Positions 30,597-40,842 of a DNA stretch of 64,000 nt are shown here, in pieces (the stretch's first letter is position 1; each line of letters begins with the position of its first letter). Origin of the DNA: AP-16 sp963755055 (GTDB taxonomy: Bacteria; Pseudomonadota; Alphaproteobacteria; Rhizobiales; Xanthobacteraceae); NCBI GenBank assembly GCA_963755055.1, contig CAVWIS010000020.1, forward strand, positions 346,190 through 410,189, in the 5' to 3' direction. A program made the position numbers and the translations under genes. Under the pieces are notes generated by a model, which was given only the letters and a program-made list of their open reading frames with translations, did no database searches and was not told the DNA's origin.

Positions 30597-31760
30597 TCAC
30601 GCCGGAAAGTGCGCCAGCACCCGGAACCTGAGGCCATCGGCCTTGGCCAGATACATGTCCGTGTGCAGATGGCGCGACCGCATCCTGACCCGTCCCCGCG
30701 CGCCCGTGTAGGAGAGGCCCTCGGACGCCCGCGACAGCTGCGCAACCTCGAGCGAGCCCGCGCGGCGGGCGAGCTCCGCATAGAGCCGCACGCCCTCGTA
30801 GCATGACTCTCCGATCGTATTCGGCATCGGGGCATTGTCGCCGAAGGTCGCGTGATAACGCTCGAGGAAGGCGAGATTGTCCGGGGTGTCGAGGCCGGCA
30901 AGGTAGCCGGCGGTGAAATAGAGATTTTCCGCGTTCCCGGCACCGATGCCGAGCAGGGTATTCTCCTCGCTCGCGGCGGAGAGCCGAAGCATGTGCGCCG
31001 CCAGGCCATGGTCCGCGAACGCGCGGTTGAACGTGATGCAGTCGGCACCGACCATCGACACCAGGACCGCGTCGGGACGGCACGCACGGATCGCCAGCAG
31101 ATGGCGTTCCGGGTCGTCGCAACCGAACGGGATGTAGTCGACGCCGAGAACTTTTCCGCCCGCCTCGGCAATGTAGCGGCGCGCCGCCCGGTGCGAGACA
31201 TGCGGCCACACATAGTCGTTGCCCACCAGATACCAGCGCCGGGCGCCACGCTGCTCGGCGAGCCAATGGATCGCCGGCTTGAGCTGCTGCGGCGGAGTCT
31301 CGCCCACCATGAACACGCCGGACGCCCGCTCGCCGCCCTCGTAGACCGGCGTATAGACATAGGGGATGCGGCCGCGCAGCGCGCGGACGAGCGCGAGCCG
31401 CACCGCACTGATATGCATGCCGATCACCGCTTCGGCGCGGTGCTCGCCGATCAGCTCGATCGTGTCGTCGGCGATCGCGGCCGGGTCGCCGCCGGCGTCG
31501 GCAAAGACCAGCTCCACCTCGCGGCCCAGAATGCCGCCGCCGGCATTGATCTCCCGCGCCGCGAGCAGCGCGCTGGTCTGGCACGACGGACCCCACAGGC
31601 CGGCGGGGCCGCTCAGCGGCACCAGCAGGGCGATCTTCAGCCGATCGGAGCGCCGGCGCATGCCCAGGAGCGACAGATCGAGACTGTCGCCGCCGCCCGT
31701 GATGACGCTCGGCGGAAGCGGACGCGCGTGCAGCGCCGGCGCTGCGGCTGTCGCGATCAT
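30597..31760 (-). CDS. AmiC/FmdD-like periplasmic-binding-fold protein, no obvious signal peptide
   Basis: 387 residues of the type-1 periplasmic-binding fold, AmiC/branched-chain amide subgroup: KIALLVPLSGPAGLWG starts the first strand, AAREINAGGGILGREVEL is the ligand-cleft segment, and YYWxNDY-type WYLVGNDYVWPHV and GESCYEGVRLY are typical of amide-binding members. The first 40 residues are not a convincing export signal. A cytoplasmic sensor role, as for Pseudomonas AmiC, is therefore possible. It is divergently placed next to a MarR regulator and the amide transporter operon, so it likely senses or binds the same ligand class. Confidence 0.75.
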   Translation of the reverse strand: MIATAAAPALHARPLPPSVITGGGDSLDLSLLGMRRRSDRLKIALLVPLSGPAGLWGPSCQTSALLAAREINAGGGILGREVELVFADAGGDPAAIADDTIELIGEHRAEAVIGMHISAVRLALVRALRGRIPYVYTPVYEGGERASGVFMVGETPPQQLKPAIHWLAEQRGARRWYLVGNDYVWPHVSHRAARRYIAEAGGKVLGVDYIPFGCDDPERHLLAIRACRPDAVLVSMVGADCITFNRAFADHGLAAHMLRLSAASEENTLLGIGAGNAENLYFTAGYLAGLDTPDNLAFLERYHATFGDNAPMPNTIGESCYEGVRLYAELARRAGSLEVAQLSRASEGLSYTGARGRVRMRSRHLHTDMYLAKADGLRFRVLAHFPA

Positions 31761-31907
31761 GACACTCTCCGGTTCCGTCTCGCCCGCCGCGGACGGCGCC
31801 GCAGCTTGTGCAGCGGTTGCAAGCAGCCGAATTTATCGCTTGCCGACGAATGCTAGCACCCCTAATCAAGAGGTGAAATCGGATTCCGTCGGCATGAGCG
31901 GAATGTC

Positions 31908-32339
31908 ATGATGCGCACTCGCCCGATCAACGAGCACATTGCCTATTTGCTGGCGCAGGCCAACCGCCAGATCCACAAGCGCCTGGACGACGAATTTCGC
32001 CAGGAGGGCGTGCCGGTCGAGCAGTGGCGCATTCTCAAGCTGCTGGCCGAAAGCAACGGCCGGTCGATGGGAGAGCTGACCTCGGCGGCGCTGCTCAACC
32101 ATCCGACGCTGACCAAGATGATCGACCGCATGGTGTCGGACGCGCTGGTCTATCGCCGGCCCGACCCGGAGGACGGCCGAAGGGTGCTGATCTTCATTTC
32201 CGAGCACGGCCGCGCGATCAACGAGCGCCTCAACAGGCTCGCCAACATGCACCAGGCGGGCATCGTCGAAGGCTACGGCGATCGCGCGACCGAGGAGCTC
32301 AAGCGGCTGCTGGAGGATCTGATCCAGCGCACCGCCTGA
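31908..32339 (+). CDS. MarR family transcriptional regulator
   Basis: 143 residues with a winged helix: HIAYLLAQANRQIH dimerisation helix, QWRILKLLAE, the recognition region LLNHPTLTKMIDRMV, and the wing PDPEDGRRVLIF. It is the first gene on the plus strand in front of the SPFH/amide transport cluster and divergent from the AmiC-like gene. It is the obvious candidate to control one or both, probably by releasing DNA when an aromatic or amide ligand binds. Confidence 0.92.
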   Translation: MMRTRPINEHIAYLLAQANRQIHKRLDDEFRQEGVPVEQWRILKLLAESNGRSMGELTSAALLNHPTLTKMIDRMVSDALVYRRPDPEDGRRVLIFISEHGRAINERLNRLANMHQAGIVEGYGDRATEELKRLLEDLIQRTA

Positions 32340-32543
32340 GCGGTCCCGGGCGGACCGGGGTCCGCGAGCGCCGCCGGTACCCGATCACGCCGTGCTCCGG
32401 CGCTCCGGCGACCCGTCCGCATGCGCATCCAGGTGCCGTCTGCTGCCCGCAACTTGCGCAGCCGGGCTATTGACAGCCTTAACGCGATACTTCACTTTTC
32501 AAATAAATCGCCGCTGACCGCGTAGCCCGGCCGAGGGGGGAAC

Positions 32544-34172
32544 ATGGTCGTTCTGGGTTGGCTCGTCGCCCTCGCGGCCGCGATCGCGGTGGTCGCCGTC
32601 GCGGTGATCTTTCTCAACCGCTTCTATCGCAAGTCCACGCGCGACGTCGCGCTGCTGCGCACCGGCTTCGGCGGCCAGCGTATCGTCATCTCCGGCGGCT
32701 GCCTGGCGCTGCCGTTCCTGCACAAGATCGACGAAATCAACATGCGCACCATGCGCATCGAGGTCCGGCGCGCCGGCGGAAAAGTCGCTGATCACCGAAG
32801 ACCGCATGCGCGTCGACGTCGAGCTCGAGTTCTACGTGCGCGTGCAGCCGACGGTCGAGGGCGTCGCCACCGCCGCGCAGGCGATCGGCGCGAAGTCGTT
32901 CACGCCCGGACGGCATCCGCAATCTGCTCGAGGGCCGCTTCATCGACGCGATCCAGGCGGTGGCGGCGCGCCAGACGATGGATTCGCTGCACGAAAGGCG
33001 CGCCGAGTTCGTCCGCACGATCTCCGAACTGCTGCGCGACAACCTCGGCCACAACGGCATGCTGCTCGATTCGGTGTCGCTGACGCGCCTGGACCAGGCG
33101 GCCTTCGCGGCGCTCGACGAGAACAACGCCTTCAACGCCGTCGGCATGCGCAAGCTCGCCGAGATCATCGCGATGAACAAGAAGAAGCGCGCCGAGATCG
33201 AGGCCGATGCCGACATCTCGGTGCGCCAGACCCAGCTCGAGGCGACCAAGCGCCGGCTCCTGCTCACGCCAGGAGGAGGAGCAGGCGCAGATCAGCCAGC
33301 GCCTGGAGATCGAGAAGATCAAGGCGGCGAGCGACGCCGAAGGGCGCGAGGCCCGCGAGCAGGCGACTGACCGCGTCGGAGGACGCGCGCATCGACGCGC
33401 GAGCGGGAGACGCAACGCCATGGAGATCGCCAAGCAGCGCGAGCTGCGCAAGCTCGAGATCGAAGCGCAGCTGAGCTCCGAGATGAGCAAGGTCGACAGC
33501 TCGATCCAGCTCGCCGCCAAGCATGTCGAGGAGGCGCGGGCGCAGGCCCAGGCCGAACTGGCGCGCACCGAGGTCGTGCTGGCGCAGGAGCAGGTGCAGA
33601 CCGAGCGCGAGCGCGCGGTGGCCGACCGCTCGCGCGAGATCGCGCTCAAGCGCGTGCAACGAGGAAGGCGAGGTGGAGGCGGCGAAGGCCGACACCGAGG
33701 CCGTGGTGCTGCTGCGGCGCATCCAGGCCGAAGTCGGAGGCGATGAACACGCGCGCCGAGGCCGAGCGCATGCGCATGCTGGCCGAGTCGGAGGGCGACG
33801 CGCGCGCTGATCGACGCCGAGAACTCGCGCAGCGAGGCGCTGATGCGCCTGCAAGCTCGAGCAGTACCGGCTCGACAAGCTGCCCGGAGATCGTCGCCGC
33901 AGATGATGAAGCCGGCGGAGAAGATCGACAGCATCCGCATCCACCAGGTCAGCGGCTTCGGCGGCGCGCCGGGAACGACCATGCAGCGGCGAGGCGGCGA
34001 CAGCAGGCCGCCGGTCACCCAGGTGATGGACAGCATCCTCGGCATGGCGCTGCAGCTGCCGGCGCTGAAGAGCATCGGCGAGTCCATCGGGCTCGATTTG
34101 TCCTCCGCGGTCGGCGGGTCGCCGGCGCCGCGCGGCGAAGCCGAGCCCGGCCCGCCTAAACGCAGCAAGTGA
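32544..34172 (+). pseudogene. SPFH/flotillin-type membrane protein (YqiK-like), many frameshifts
   Basis: The combined frames encode a flotillin-like protein of about 530 residues: an N-terminal membrane segment (about 8-25), the SPFH/PHB domain with ALLRTGFGGQR and GGCLALPFLHKIDEINMRT, a long charged coiled coil (AEAERMRMLAESEGDAR), and a C-terminal segment with PEIVAQMMKP. At least ten single-base disruptions, nearly all insertions (for example near 32781, 32910, 33271, 33657, 33738, 33853, 33885 and 33898), break the frame; removing one base at each restores family sequence. Flotillins organise membrane microdomains. I suspect sequence error rather than a dead gene. Confidence 0.75.
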
Positions 34173-34225
34173 CCGGCCGCCGGCCGCGGTCGTCGCCACC
34201 GCCGCATCCGCAAGAGGAGTACGCC

Positions 34226-35459
34226 ATGGCATTTTCCCGCCGCAACTTCTTGACCGCCGCCGGCGCCGTCGGCGCTGGCGACCGCGCTGCCGCGCCGCCG
34301 GGCCTTCGCCCAGGGCGCGCCGATCAAGCTCGGCTCGGTCCTCGACAACTCCGGCAACCTCGACATCTACGGCAAGCCGATGGTGATGGCGACCGCCATG
34401 GCGGTCGAGGAGATCAACGCCGCCGGCGGCCTGCTCGGGCGGAAGATCGAGGTCATGCAGTACGACACCCAGTCCGACATCGCGCTCTACACCAAGTACG
34501 CGCAGCAGCTGGCGCGCGACGACAAGGTCGACGTCGTGCACGGCGGCATCACCTCGGCCTCGCGCGAGGCGATCCGCCAGACCTTCCGGCGCGCCAACAT
34601 GCTCTACTTCTACAACGTGCTGTACGAAGGCGGCGTGTGCGACCGCAACTGCGTCGTCACCGGCACGACGCCGGCGCAGGCGGTCGAGCCGATCGTCGAG
34701 CACGCCATGAAGCAGTGGGGCAAGAAGGTCTACATCGCTCGCCGCCGACTACAACTACGGCCAGATCACCGCCAAGTGGGTGGCGCACTACGTCGAGGCA
34801 GCGCGGCGGCACGGTGGTGAAGACCGACTTCTTCCCGCTCGACGTGGCCGACTTCGGCTCGACTATCGCCAAGATCCAGGAGGCCAGGCCCGAGCTTCGT
34901 CGTGCTCGGCGCTGGTCGGCGGCGCGCACCTGTCGTTCTATCCGCCAGTGGGCGGCGTCGGGCATGAACAAGAAGATCCCGCTGTCCTCGACGACCTTCG
35001 GCGTCGGCAACGAGCACCTGGCGCTCTCCGCCGCCGAGGGCGACGGCATCCTGATCGCCGGCAACTACAGCCAGGAGATCGACACGCCGGCGAACAAGGA
35101 ATTCCTCGCACGCTGGGAGAAGCGCTTCGGCGACACCAAGATCGTGCACGAGATCGCGGTCTCGCAGTACCAGGGCATCAAGCTGTGGGCCGAGGCCGTG
35201 AAGAAGGCGGGCTCGCTCGACCGCGAGGCTGCTCAAGGTGATCGAGTCGGGCGTCAAGCGTCGAGGGTCCGGCCGGCATCGTGACGATCGAGCCCAAGAC
35301 CCACCATGCGGCGCTCGACATCAAGGTGATGGAGGTCAAGAACCAGAAGCTGACGATCATGCAGACTCGGCAAAGCAGCGGCCGCCGACCGACACCGCGC
35401 AGTTCTGCGACCTGCAGAAGAACCCGAACGAGAACAAGCAGTTCGAGGTGAAGATCTGA
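34226..35459 (+). pseudogene. ABC transporter substrate-binding protein (urea/amide type), many frameshifts
   Basis: Reassembling frames gives about 410 residues: Tat-like signal SRRNFLTAAGAVGA, then APIKLGSVLDNSGNLDIYGKP, AVEEINAAGGLLGRKIEV, VHGGITSASREA, and NEHLALSAAEGD. These are features of the UrtA/FmdD/AmiC-type binding proteins for urea, short-chain amides and related ligands. About eight frame disruptions are visible (near 34273, 34738, 34803, 34897, 34947, 35229, 35267 and 35367); most are single extra bases. It precedes two permeases and two ATPases in the standard order of a branched-chain/urea-type importer, so it should deliver the ligand in the periplasm. Confidence 0.8.
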
Positions 35460-35504
35460 CGAAGGCACGGCCGGCAGCGTCGATCACCGGCACCGACAGC
35501 GAGG

Positions 35505-35680
35505 CTCGTCATGGCCGGGCGGGGCACCCCATCGCGCATGCGCGATGGGGGGGACCCCGTTGTCCCGGCCATCCACGCCACCGGGCTACCTGTCGCCCCG
35601 GCCCTCGTGTTGGTGGCCCGGGGGCGCGTCTTGGCCACGAAGAAGGACATGGATGCGCGGGACAAGCCCGCGCATGACGC
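35505..35680. repeat. Palindromic intergenic repeat cluster (bradyrhizobial type)
   Basis: Three nested or adjacent palindromes: ATGGCCGGG (35511-35519) pairs with CCCGGCCAT (35564-35572); between them is a perfect 24-base palindrome (35527-35550, CCCCATCGCGCA and its complement); and ATGCGCGGG-acaag-CCCGCGCAT (35653-35675) follows. The text 'gggacaagcccg' and 'tcccggccatccac' is typical of repeats scattered between genes in Bradyrhizobium and Rhodopseudomonas. It separates the binding protein from the permeases. Confidence 0.65.
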
Positions 35681-35721
35681 CGAAACGGTTGGGTGGATAG
35701 CCCGCGCATATCAGGATCAGC

Positions 35722-36588
35722 ATGGACTACGCCGCCGTCGTCTTTCTCGAGATCCTGTACATGATCGCCTTCCTGGCGCTGATCAGCGCCGGGCTGGCGA
35801 TCGTGTTCGGGATGATGCGGGTGATCAACCTCGCCCACGGCGAGTTCGTGATGCTCGGCGGCTACGCCACCATCGCCTGCTCCAAGCGCGGGCATCAACA
35901 TCTGGTTCGCGATGCTGGTGATCGCGCCGCTCGTGGTCGGCCTCATCGGCCTCGTCGTCGAGCGGCTGATCGTGCGCTTCCTCTACGGCCGGATGATCGA
36001 CACCATGCTCGCGACCTGGGGCCTGAGCCTGCTGCTGATCGGTCTGGTGACGCTGATCTTCGGCAACTCTGCGGTGAGCGTGCCGGCGCCGATTCCCGGT
36101 ACCAGGTCGGCGACTACCAGATGGGCGGCTACAATCTGTTCATCATCGCGGTTGCCGCCATCCTGATGTTCGCCATGTGGCTGGTGCTGCGCCATACACG
36201 GGTCGGCCTGATCGCCCGCGGCGCGATGCAGGGCGCCGACGTCGTGGCGGCGCTCGGCTACAATCCGCGGAACATCTACATGCTCACCTTCGCGGTCGGC
36301 GCCGCGCTGTCGGGGCTCGCCGGCGGCGTGCTGGCCCCGCTCACCGGGCTGCTGCCCTCGGTCGGGGGCGCCTATATCGCCAAAGCCTTCATCACCGTGA
36401 TCACCGGCGGCACCGCGGTGATCGCCGGCACGCTGTCGACCTCGGTGGTGTTCGGCACGATCAACCAGCTCGTTTCCTTCGCCTCCACGCCGGTGATCGG
36501 CGAGATCGCCATGCTGGCGCTCGCCATCGTGCTGCTGCGCCTGATGCCGCAGGGCATCACCGGCCGTTTCTTCCGTAACGCCACATGA
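35722..36588 (+). pseudogene. Branched-chain/urea-type ABC permease (LivH/UrtB family), two frameshifts
   Basis: Eight or so hydrophobic spans, with the LivH-family signatures MRVINLAHGEFVMLGGYA near the N-terminus, GMMRVINL, and ALGYNPRNIYMLTFAVGAALSGLAGG near the C-terminus. An extra base near 35890 (after SKRG) and a missing base near 36103 (after PIPG) throw the middle third into another frame and back, so the outer parts share one frame. The corrected length is about 288 residues. It overlaps the next permease by 4 bases (ATGA). Confidence 0.85.
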
Positions 36589-37638
36589 CCGGCTCGGGAT
36601 TCGGCGTCGGGCGCATCCGCTGGAACTGGTTCGCAGCCTTCGCGGTGCTGCTCCTGCTGCTGCCCTCGGTCTGGGAGACCAACACGCCGACCCTGCTGGC
36701 GATCTGGGCGCTGTTCGCGCTGTCGCTCGGCCTGATGTGGGGCTATGCGGGCATCCTGAGCTTCGGTCACGCCGCCTATTTCGGGCTCGGCGCCTACACC
36801 TATGCGATCGCCTCGTTCAATATCGGCGAGAGCACGACGCCGCTGCTGCTTGCGATCGTCGTCCCGGCGCTCGCCGCGGCAATGGTCGGCGCCATGATGT
36901 TCTACGGCCGCATCAGCGACGTCTATCTCGGGGTGATGACGCTGGTGGTGACCCTCATCCTTCAACCGCTTCATGAACGCCACGGCCGGCGATGCCTACC
37001 GCATCGGCAATGCACGGCTCGGCGGCTTCAACGGCATTCCGGCCTTTCCGATCCTCAACGTGCCGGGCGATCCGTCCGACCAGGTCTATGGCACGCCGTA
37101 CTACTACGTGGTGATCGTCTGCCTGCTCGGCGCCTATCTGGTGGCGCGCTGGATCCTGTCGAGCGCGTTCGGCCGCACGCTGGTCGGCATCCGGGAGAAC
37201 GAGCTGCGCATGGAGCTGCTCGGCTACAACGTTCCGGCCTACAAGACCGCGACCTTCGCGATCAGCGGCGCCATGGCGGGGCTCGCCGGCTGCCTGTTCG
37301 CCAACTGGGCGGAGATCGTCACGCCGAGCGTATTCAGCCTCGGACAGTCGGCGGAAGTCATCATCTGGGTGATCGTCGGCGGCCTCGGCACCCTGGTCGG
37401 GCCGATGCTCGGCGCCGTGGTGCTGGGTTCGCTGAAGATCGCGCTGGGCTCGCAGACGCTGATCGACAACTCGCTCGTCCTCGGCGCCATCCTGATCCTG
37501 GTCGTGCTGCTCATCCCGCGCGGATTCGCCCCCGCCTTCGTGGCATGGCGGCGGCGTTTCGCCCAGTCCCAGGCCCACCGCCGTGAGGCCCGCGGCACCA
37601 GGCGCCGCCGCGTCGCCCTGCAGGACGCCGAGACATGA
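36585..37638 (+). pseudogene. Branched-chain/urea-type ABC permease (LivM/UrtC family), one frameshift
   Basis: About 350 residues once a single extra base near 36958-36963 is removed (TLVVTLI|LFNRFMNATAGDAYRIG). LivM-family features include LGLMWGYAGILSFGHAAYFGLGAYTYA and the later RTLVGIRENELRMELLGYNV and GLAGCLFANW. It forms the membrane channel with the preceding permease. The C-terminus is Arg-rich and overlaps the ATPase start by 4 bases. Confidence 0.85.
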
Positions 37639-38360
37639 GCGAGCCCGTGGTCGAGACCCACGATCTCTCGGTGCGCTACGGGGGCGTCCTGGCGGTGAAC
37701 AATGTCAGCTTTTCGGTGCGGGAGCGCGAGCTGCGCTGCCTGATCGGCCCCAACGGCGCGGGAAAGAGCACGTTCTTCAAGTCGGTCACCGGCCAGGTGC
37801 GCGGCGGCCAGGCGAGCGGCCGGGTGGTGATCCGCGGCCACGACGTGACCGGGTGGTCGACCCACCAGATCGTCCGGCTCGGCATCGGGGTGAAAACCCA
37901 GGTTCCCTCGGTGATGAACGGCCTGACGGTCGAGGAGAACATCTGGCTGTCCGCCCGCCGCACGCTCGGTCGCGACGGCGCCGACCGCGCGGTCGACGAG
38001 GTCATCGCCGAGCTCGGGCTCGAGGCGCTGGCACGGCGCCAGGTGAGCGAGCTCGCGCACGGGCAGCGCCAGCTCGTGGAGATCGGCATCGTGCTCGCCA
38101 GCAAGCCGTGGCTCGTCCTGCTCGACGAGCCGGCGGCCGGCATCACCAGCCAGGAGACCGAGCGGCTGGTCGCCATCATCCGCCGGATCAATCAGACGGC
38201 GGCGTTGATCGTGGTCGACCACGACATGCATTTCGTCCGCATGCTCGACGCCAGGATCACGGTGTTTCATCAAGGCGCGATCCTGGTGGAGGGCGGGGCG
38301 GGCGAGGTGCTCGCCGACCCCCGCGTCCGCGAGGTCTATCTCGGGAGCCGGGCGCGATGA
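37635..38360 (+). CDS. ABC transporter ATP-binding protein (LivG/UrtD family)
   Basis: 241 residues, intact despite the damaged neighbours. Walker A GPNGAGKST, Q-loop region IGVKTQVPSVMNGLTVEEN, the signature-like LAHGQRQLVEIG (where LSGGQ is usual), Walker B VLLDEPAAG and the H-loop VDHDMHFV are all present. It powers import through the two permeases and overlaps the genes on both sides by 4 bases, showing a tightly coupled operon. Confidence 0.93.
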   Translation: MSEPVVETHDLSVRYGGVLAVNNVSFSVRERELRCLIGPNGAGKSTFFKSVTGQVRGGQASGRVVIRGHDVTGWSTHQIVRLGIGVKTQVPSVMNGLTVEENIWLSARRTLGRDGADRAVDEVIAELGLEALARRQVSELAHGQRQLVEIGIVLASKPWLVLLDEPAAGITSQETERLVAIIRRINQTAALIVVDHDMHFVRMLDARITVFHQGAILVEGGAGEVLADPRVREVYLGSRAR

Positions 38361-39287
38361 GCCTCGAGCCGGATGTCCGCGACGAGGGCGGCGAGGAAGG
38401 CCGGGTCGGCAGCGACGTCGTGCTCGACATTTCCGACCTGCGTGCCGGCTATGGCGAGGTGCCGGTGCTGCGCGGCATCTCGCTGGCGCTGCGCGAAGGC
38501 GAGGCGATCGGCATCGTCGGCCACAACGGCATGGGCAAGACCACCCTGTTGAAGACCATCATGGGCCTGATGCCGGCGACCGGGGGCAAGATCGTCGTCG
38601 ACGGCGTCGATGTCACGCAATGGGCGGCGCACGAGCGCAGCCGCCTCGGCATCGGCTACGTGCCGCAGGGCCGCGGCATCCTGGCCGGCCTGAGCGCGCA
38701 GGAAAACCTCCGGCTGGCCTGGACCTCGGATTCGGGGGAGACCGAGGAGCACGCGATCGACCGCGTGGTCGGCATTTTTCCGCAGGCTCGCCCGGCTGCT
38801 CGATCGCCGCGGCGGGACGCTGTCGGGTGGCGAGCAGCAGATCCTCGCGCTCGCCCGTGCGCTCGTCGCCTCGCCCTGGCTCCTGGTGCTCGACGAGCCG
38901 TCGGAGGGCATCCAGCCGTCGATCGTCCAGGAGATCGCCGCCATCCTGCATGCGCTGCGCGACAAGCACCGGCTCTCGATGCTGATCGTGGAGCAGAATC
39001 TGGAGCTGGTGCTCGACGTGGCGAGCCGCATCGTGCTGGTCGAGCGCGGGCGCATCACCCGCGAGCTCGATACCGGCGCGGTGCGCGGAGGGGCGATCGC
39101 CGACCTGGTCGGGCTCGGCGCCGCGCGCAGCGCGGAGCGCAGCGTGCCACGCCATCCTGTCCGGCCAGCCGCGGTCGCGCCGACCGTGCCGCGGCAGCCG
39201 GCCCGCCCGCCGCTCACCGTCTCCTCGCCATCGAGAAAACCTGTTCCGCAGGCGGTGCCACAAGCCGCAGCAGTTTCCGGGGGAACC
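38357..39287 (+). pseudogene. ABC transporter ATP-binding protein (LivF/UrtE family), one frameshift and no stop before amidase
   Basis: Walker A GHNGMGKTT, YVPQGRGI, signature LSGGEQQILALARAL, Walker B LLVLDEPSEG and the switch motif IVEQNLEL mark a LivF/UrtE ATPase. An extra base near 38790 (after VVGIFPQ) changes the frame. After it the frame stays open through a Pro/Ala-rich tail directly into the amidase ATG at 39288 with no stop codon. Either a second indel hides the stop in the 39170-39287 tail or the two are fused; I favour the former. The end coordinate is therefore arbitrary. Confidence 0.8.
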
Positions 39288-40806
39288 ATGTCGACCGTCA
39301 AACGTCCAACCCTCGACCAGATGCAGGAGATCGTCTCCTCGCTGCACATGAGCATGTCGGAGCGGCGAGGTCGCCGAATATCTCGAGGTGCTGGAGGGCA
39401 CGTTCCAGGCCTACGACCGCGTCAACCAGCTTCCCGACTATCTGCCGGCGGTGCGCTATCCGCGCACGCCCGGCTACCGGCCGGGCGCCGCCGAGAACCC
39501 GATGAACGCCTGGGCGGTGAAGGCCGAGGTGCGCGGCGCCGCGCATGGGCCGCTGGCCGGCAAGCGCGTGGTGCTGAAGGACAATATCTGCCTCGCCGGC
39601 GTGCCGATGATGAACGGCGCCTCGACGCTCGAAGGCTACGTGCCCGACGTCGACGCCACGCTGGTGACCCGCATCCTCGATGCCGGCGGCACCATCGTCG
39701 GCAAGGCGCATTGCGAATATTTCTGCCTGTCGGGCGGCAGCCACACCTCGGCGCTCGGGCCGGTGCACAACCCGTTCAAGCACGGCTATTCGGCCGGCGG
39801 CTCGTCGTCGGGCTGCGGCGCGCTGGTCGGGGCCGGCGAGGTCGAGATGGCGATCGGCGGCGATCAGGGCGGCTCGATCCGCATGCCGGCATGCTTTTCC
39901 GGCTGCTACGGCATGAAGGCGACCCACGGCCTCGTGCCCTATACCGGCGTGATGCCGATCGAGGCGACCATCGATCACACCGGGCCGATGACGGCGACCG
40001 TCGCCGACAATGCGCTGCTGCTGGAGGTGATCGCCGGAGCCGACGGTCTCGATCCGCGGCAATACAACGTCCGCGTCGACAAATACACCACCGGTCTCGG
40101 CCGCGGCGTCGCCGGCCTGCGCATCGGCGTGGTGACCGAAAGTTTCGGCTGGCCGGCGAGCGAGCCCGACGTCGATGCCAAGGTCCGCGACGGCGCCGAG
40201 CGGCTGCGCGCGCTCGGCGCAACGATCGAGGAGGTCTCGATCCCGATGCACCGCGACGGCGGCGCCATCTGGACGCCGATCGCGCTCGAGGGGCTGATGG
40301 CGCAGATGATGCACGGCAACGGCATGGGCTTCAACTGGGAGGGCCTGTACACGACGAGCCTGCTCGACGCCCATGCCAACTGGCGGGCGCGCGCCAACGA
40401 GCTGTCGCGGACCCTGAAGATCTCCATGTTCGCCGGCGAATACTTCATCCGGCACTATCGCGGGCATTTCTACGCCAAGGCGCAGAACCTCGCGCGGCTG
40501 CTGCGCAAGACCTATGACGACGCGCTGGCGCGCTACGATCTCCTGCTGATGCCGACGCTGCCGATGAAGGCGACGCCGCTGCCGCCCGCCAACGCGCCGC
40601 TGGCGCTGTGGTGCCAGCGCGGCTTCGAGATGCTGCCCAACACCTCGCCGTTCGACGTCACCGGCCATCCCGCCATGTCGATCCCCTGCGGCATGAGCGA
40701 CGGCCTGCCGATCGGCCTGATGCTGATCGCCAAGCACTGGAACGAGACCACGATCTATCGCGCCGCCCACGCGTTCGAGCAGCTGGGCGACTGGCGAAAT
40801 TTCTAG
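39288..40806 (+). pseudogene. Amidase signature family enzyme, one frameshift
   Basis: About 505 residues once an extra base near 39366 is removed. The Ser-cisSer-Lys triad is visible: lysine in RVVLKDNICL, the serine-rich loop SAGGSSSGCGALV, and nucleophile serine in GGDQGGSIRMPACF. Members hydrolyse amides to acid and ammonia. Placed inside an amide-type importer operon and followed by an acyl-CoA ligase, it most likely hydrolyses the imported amide in the cytoplasm. Apart from the N-terminal shift the gene is clean for 1.4 kb. Confidence 0.88.
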
Positions 40807-40842
40807 ATAAGGCGAGCACGGCAGGGAGGCAAGGCCGGATCC

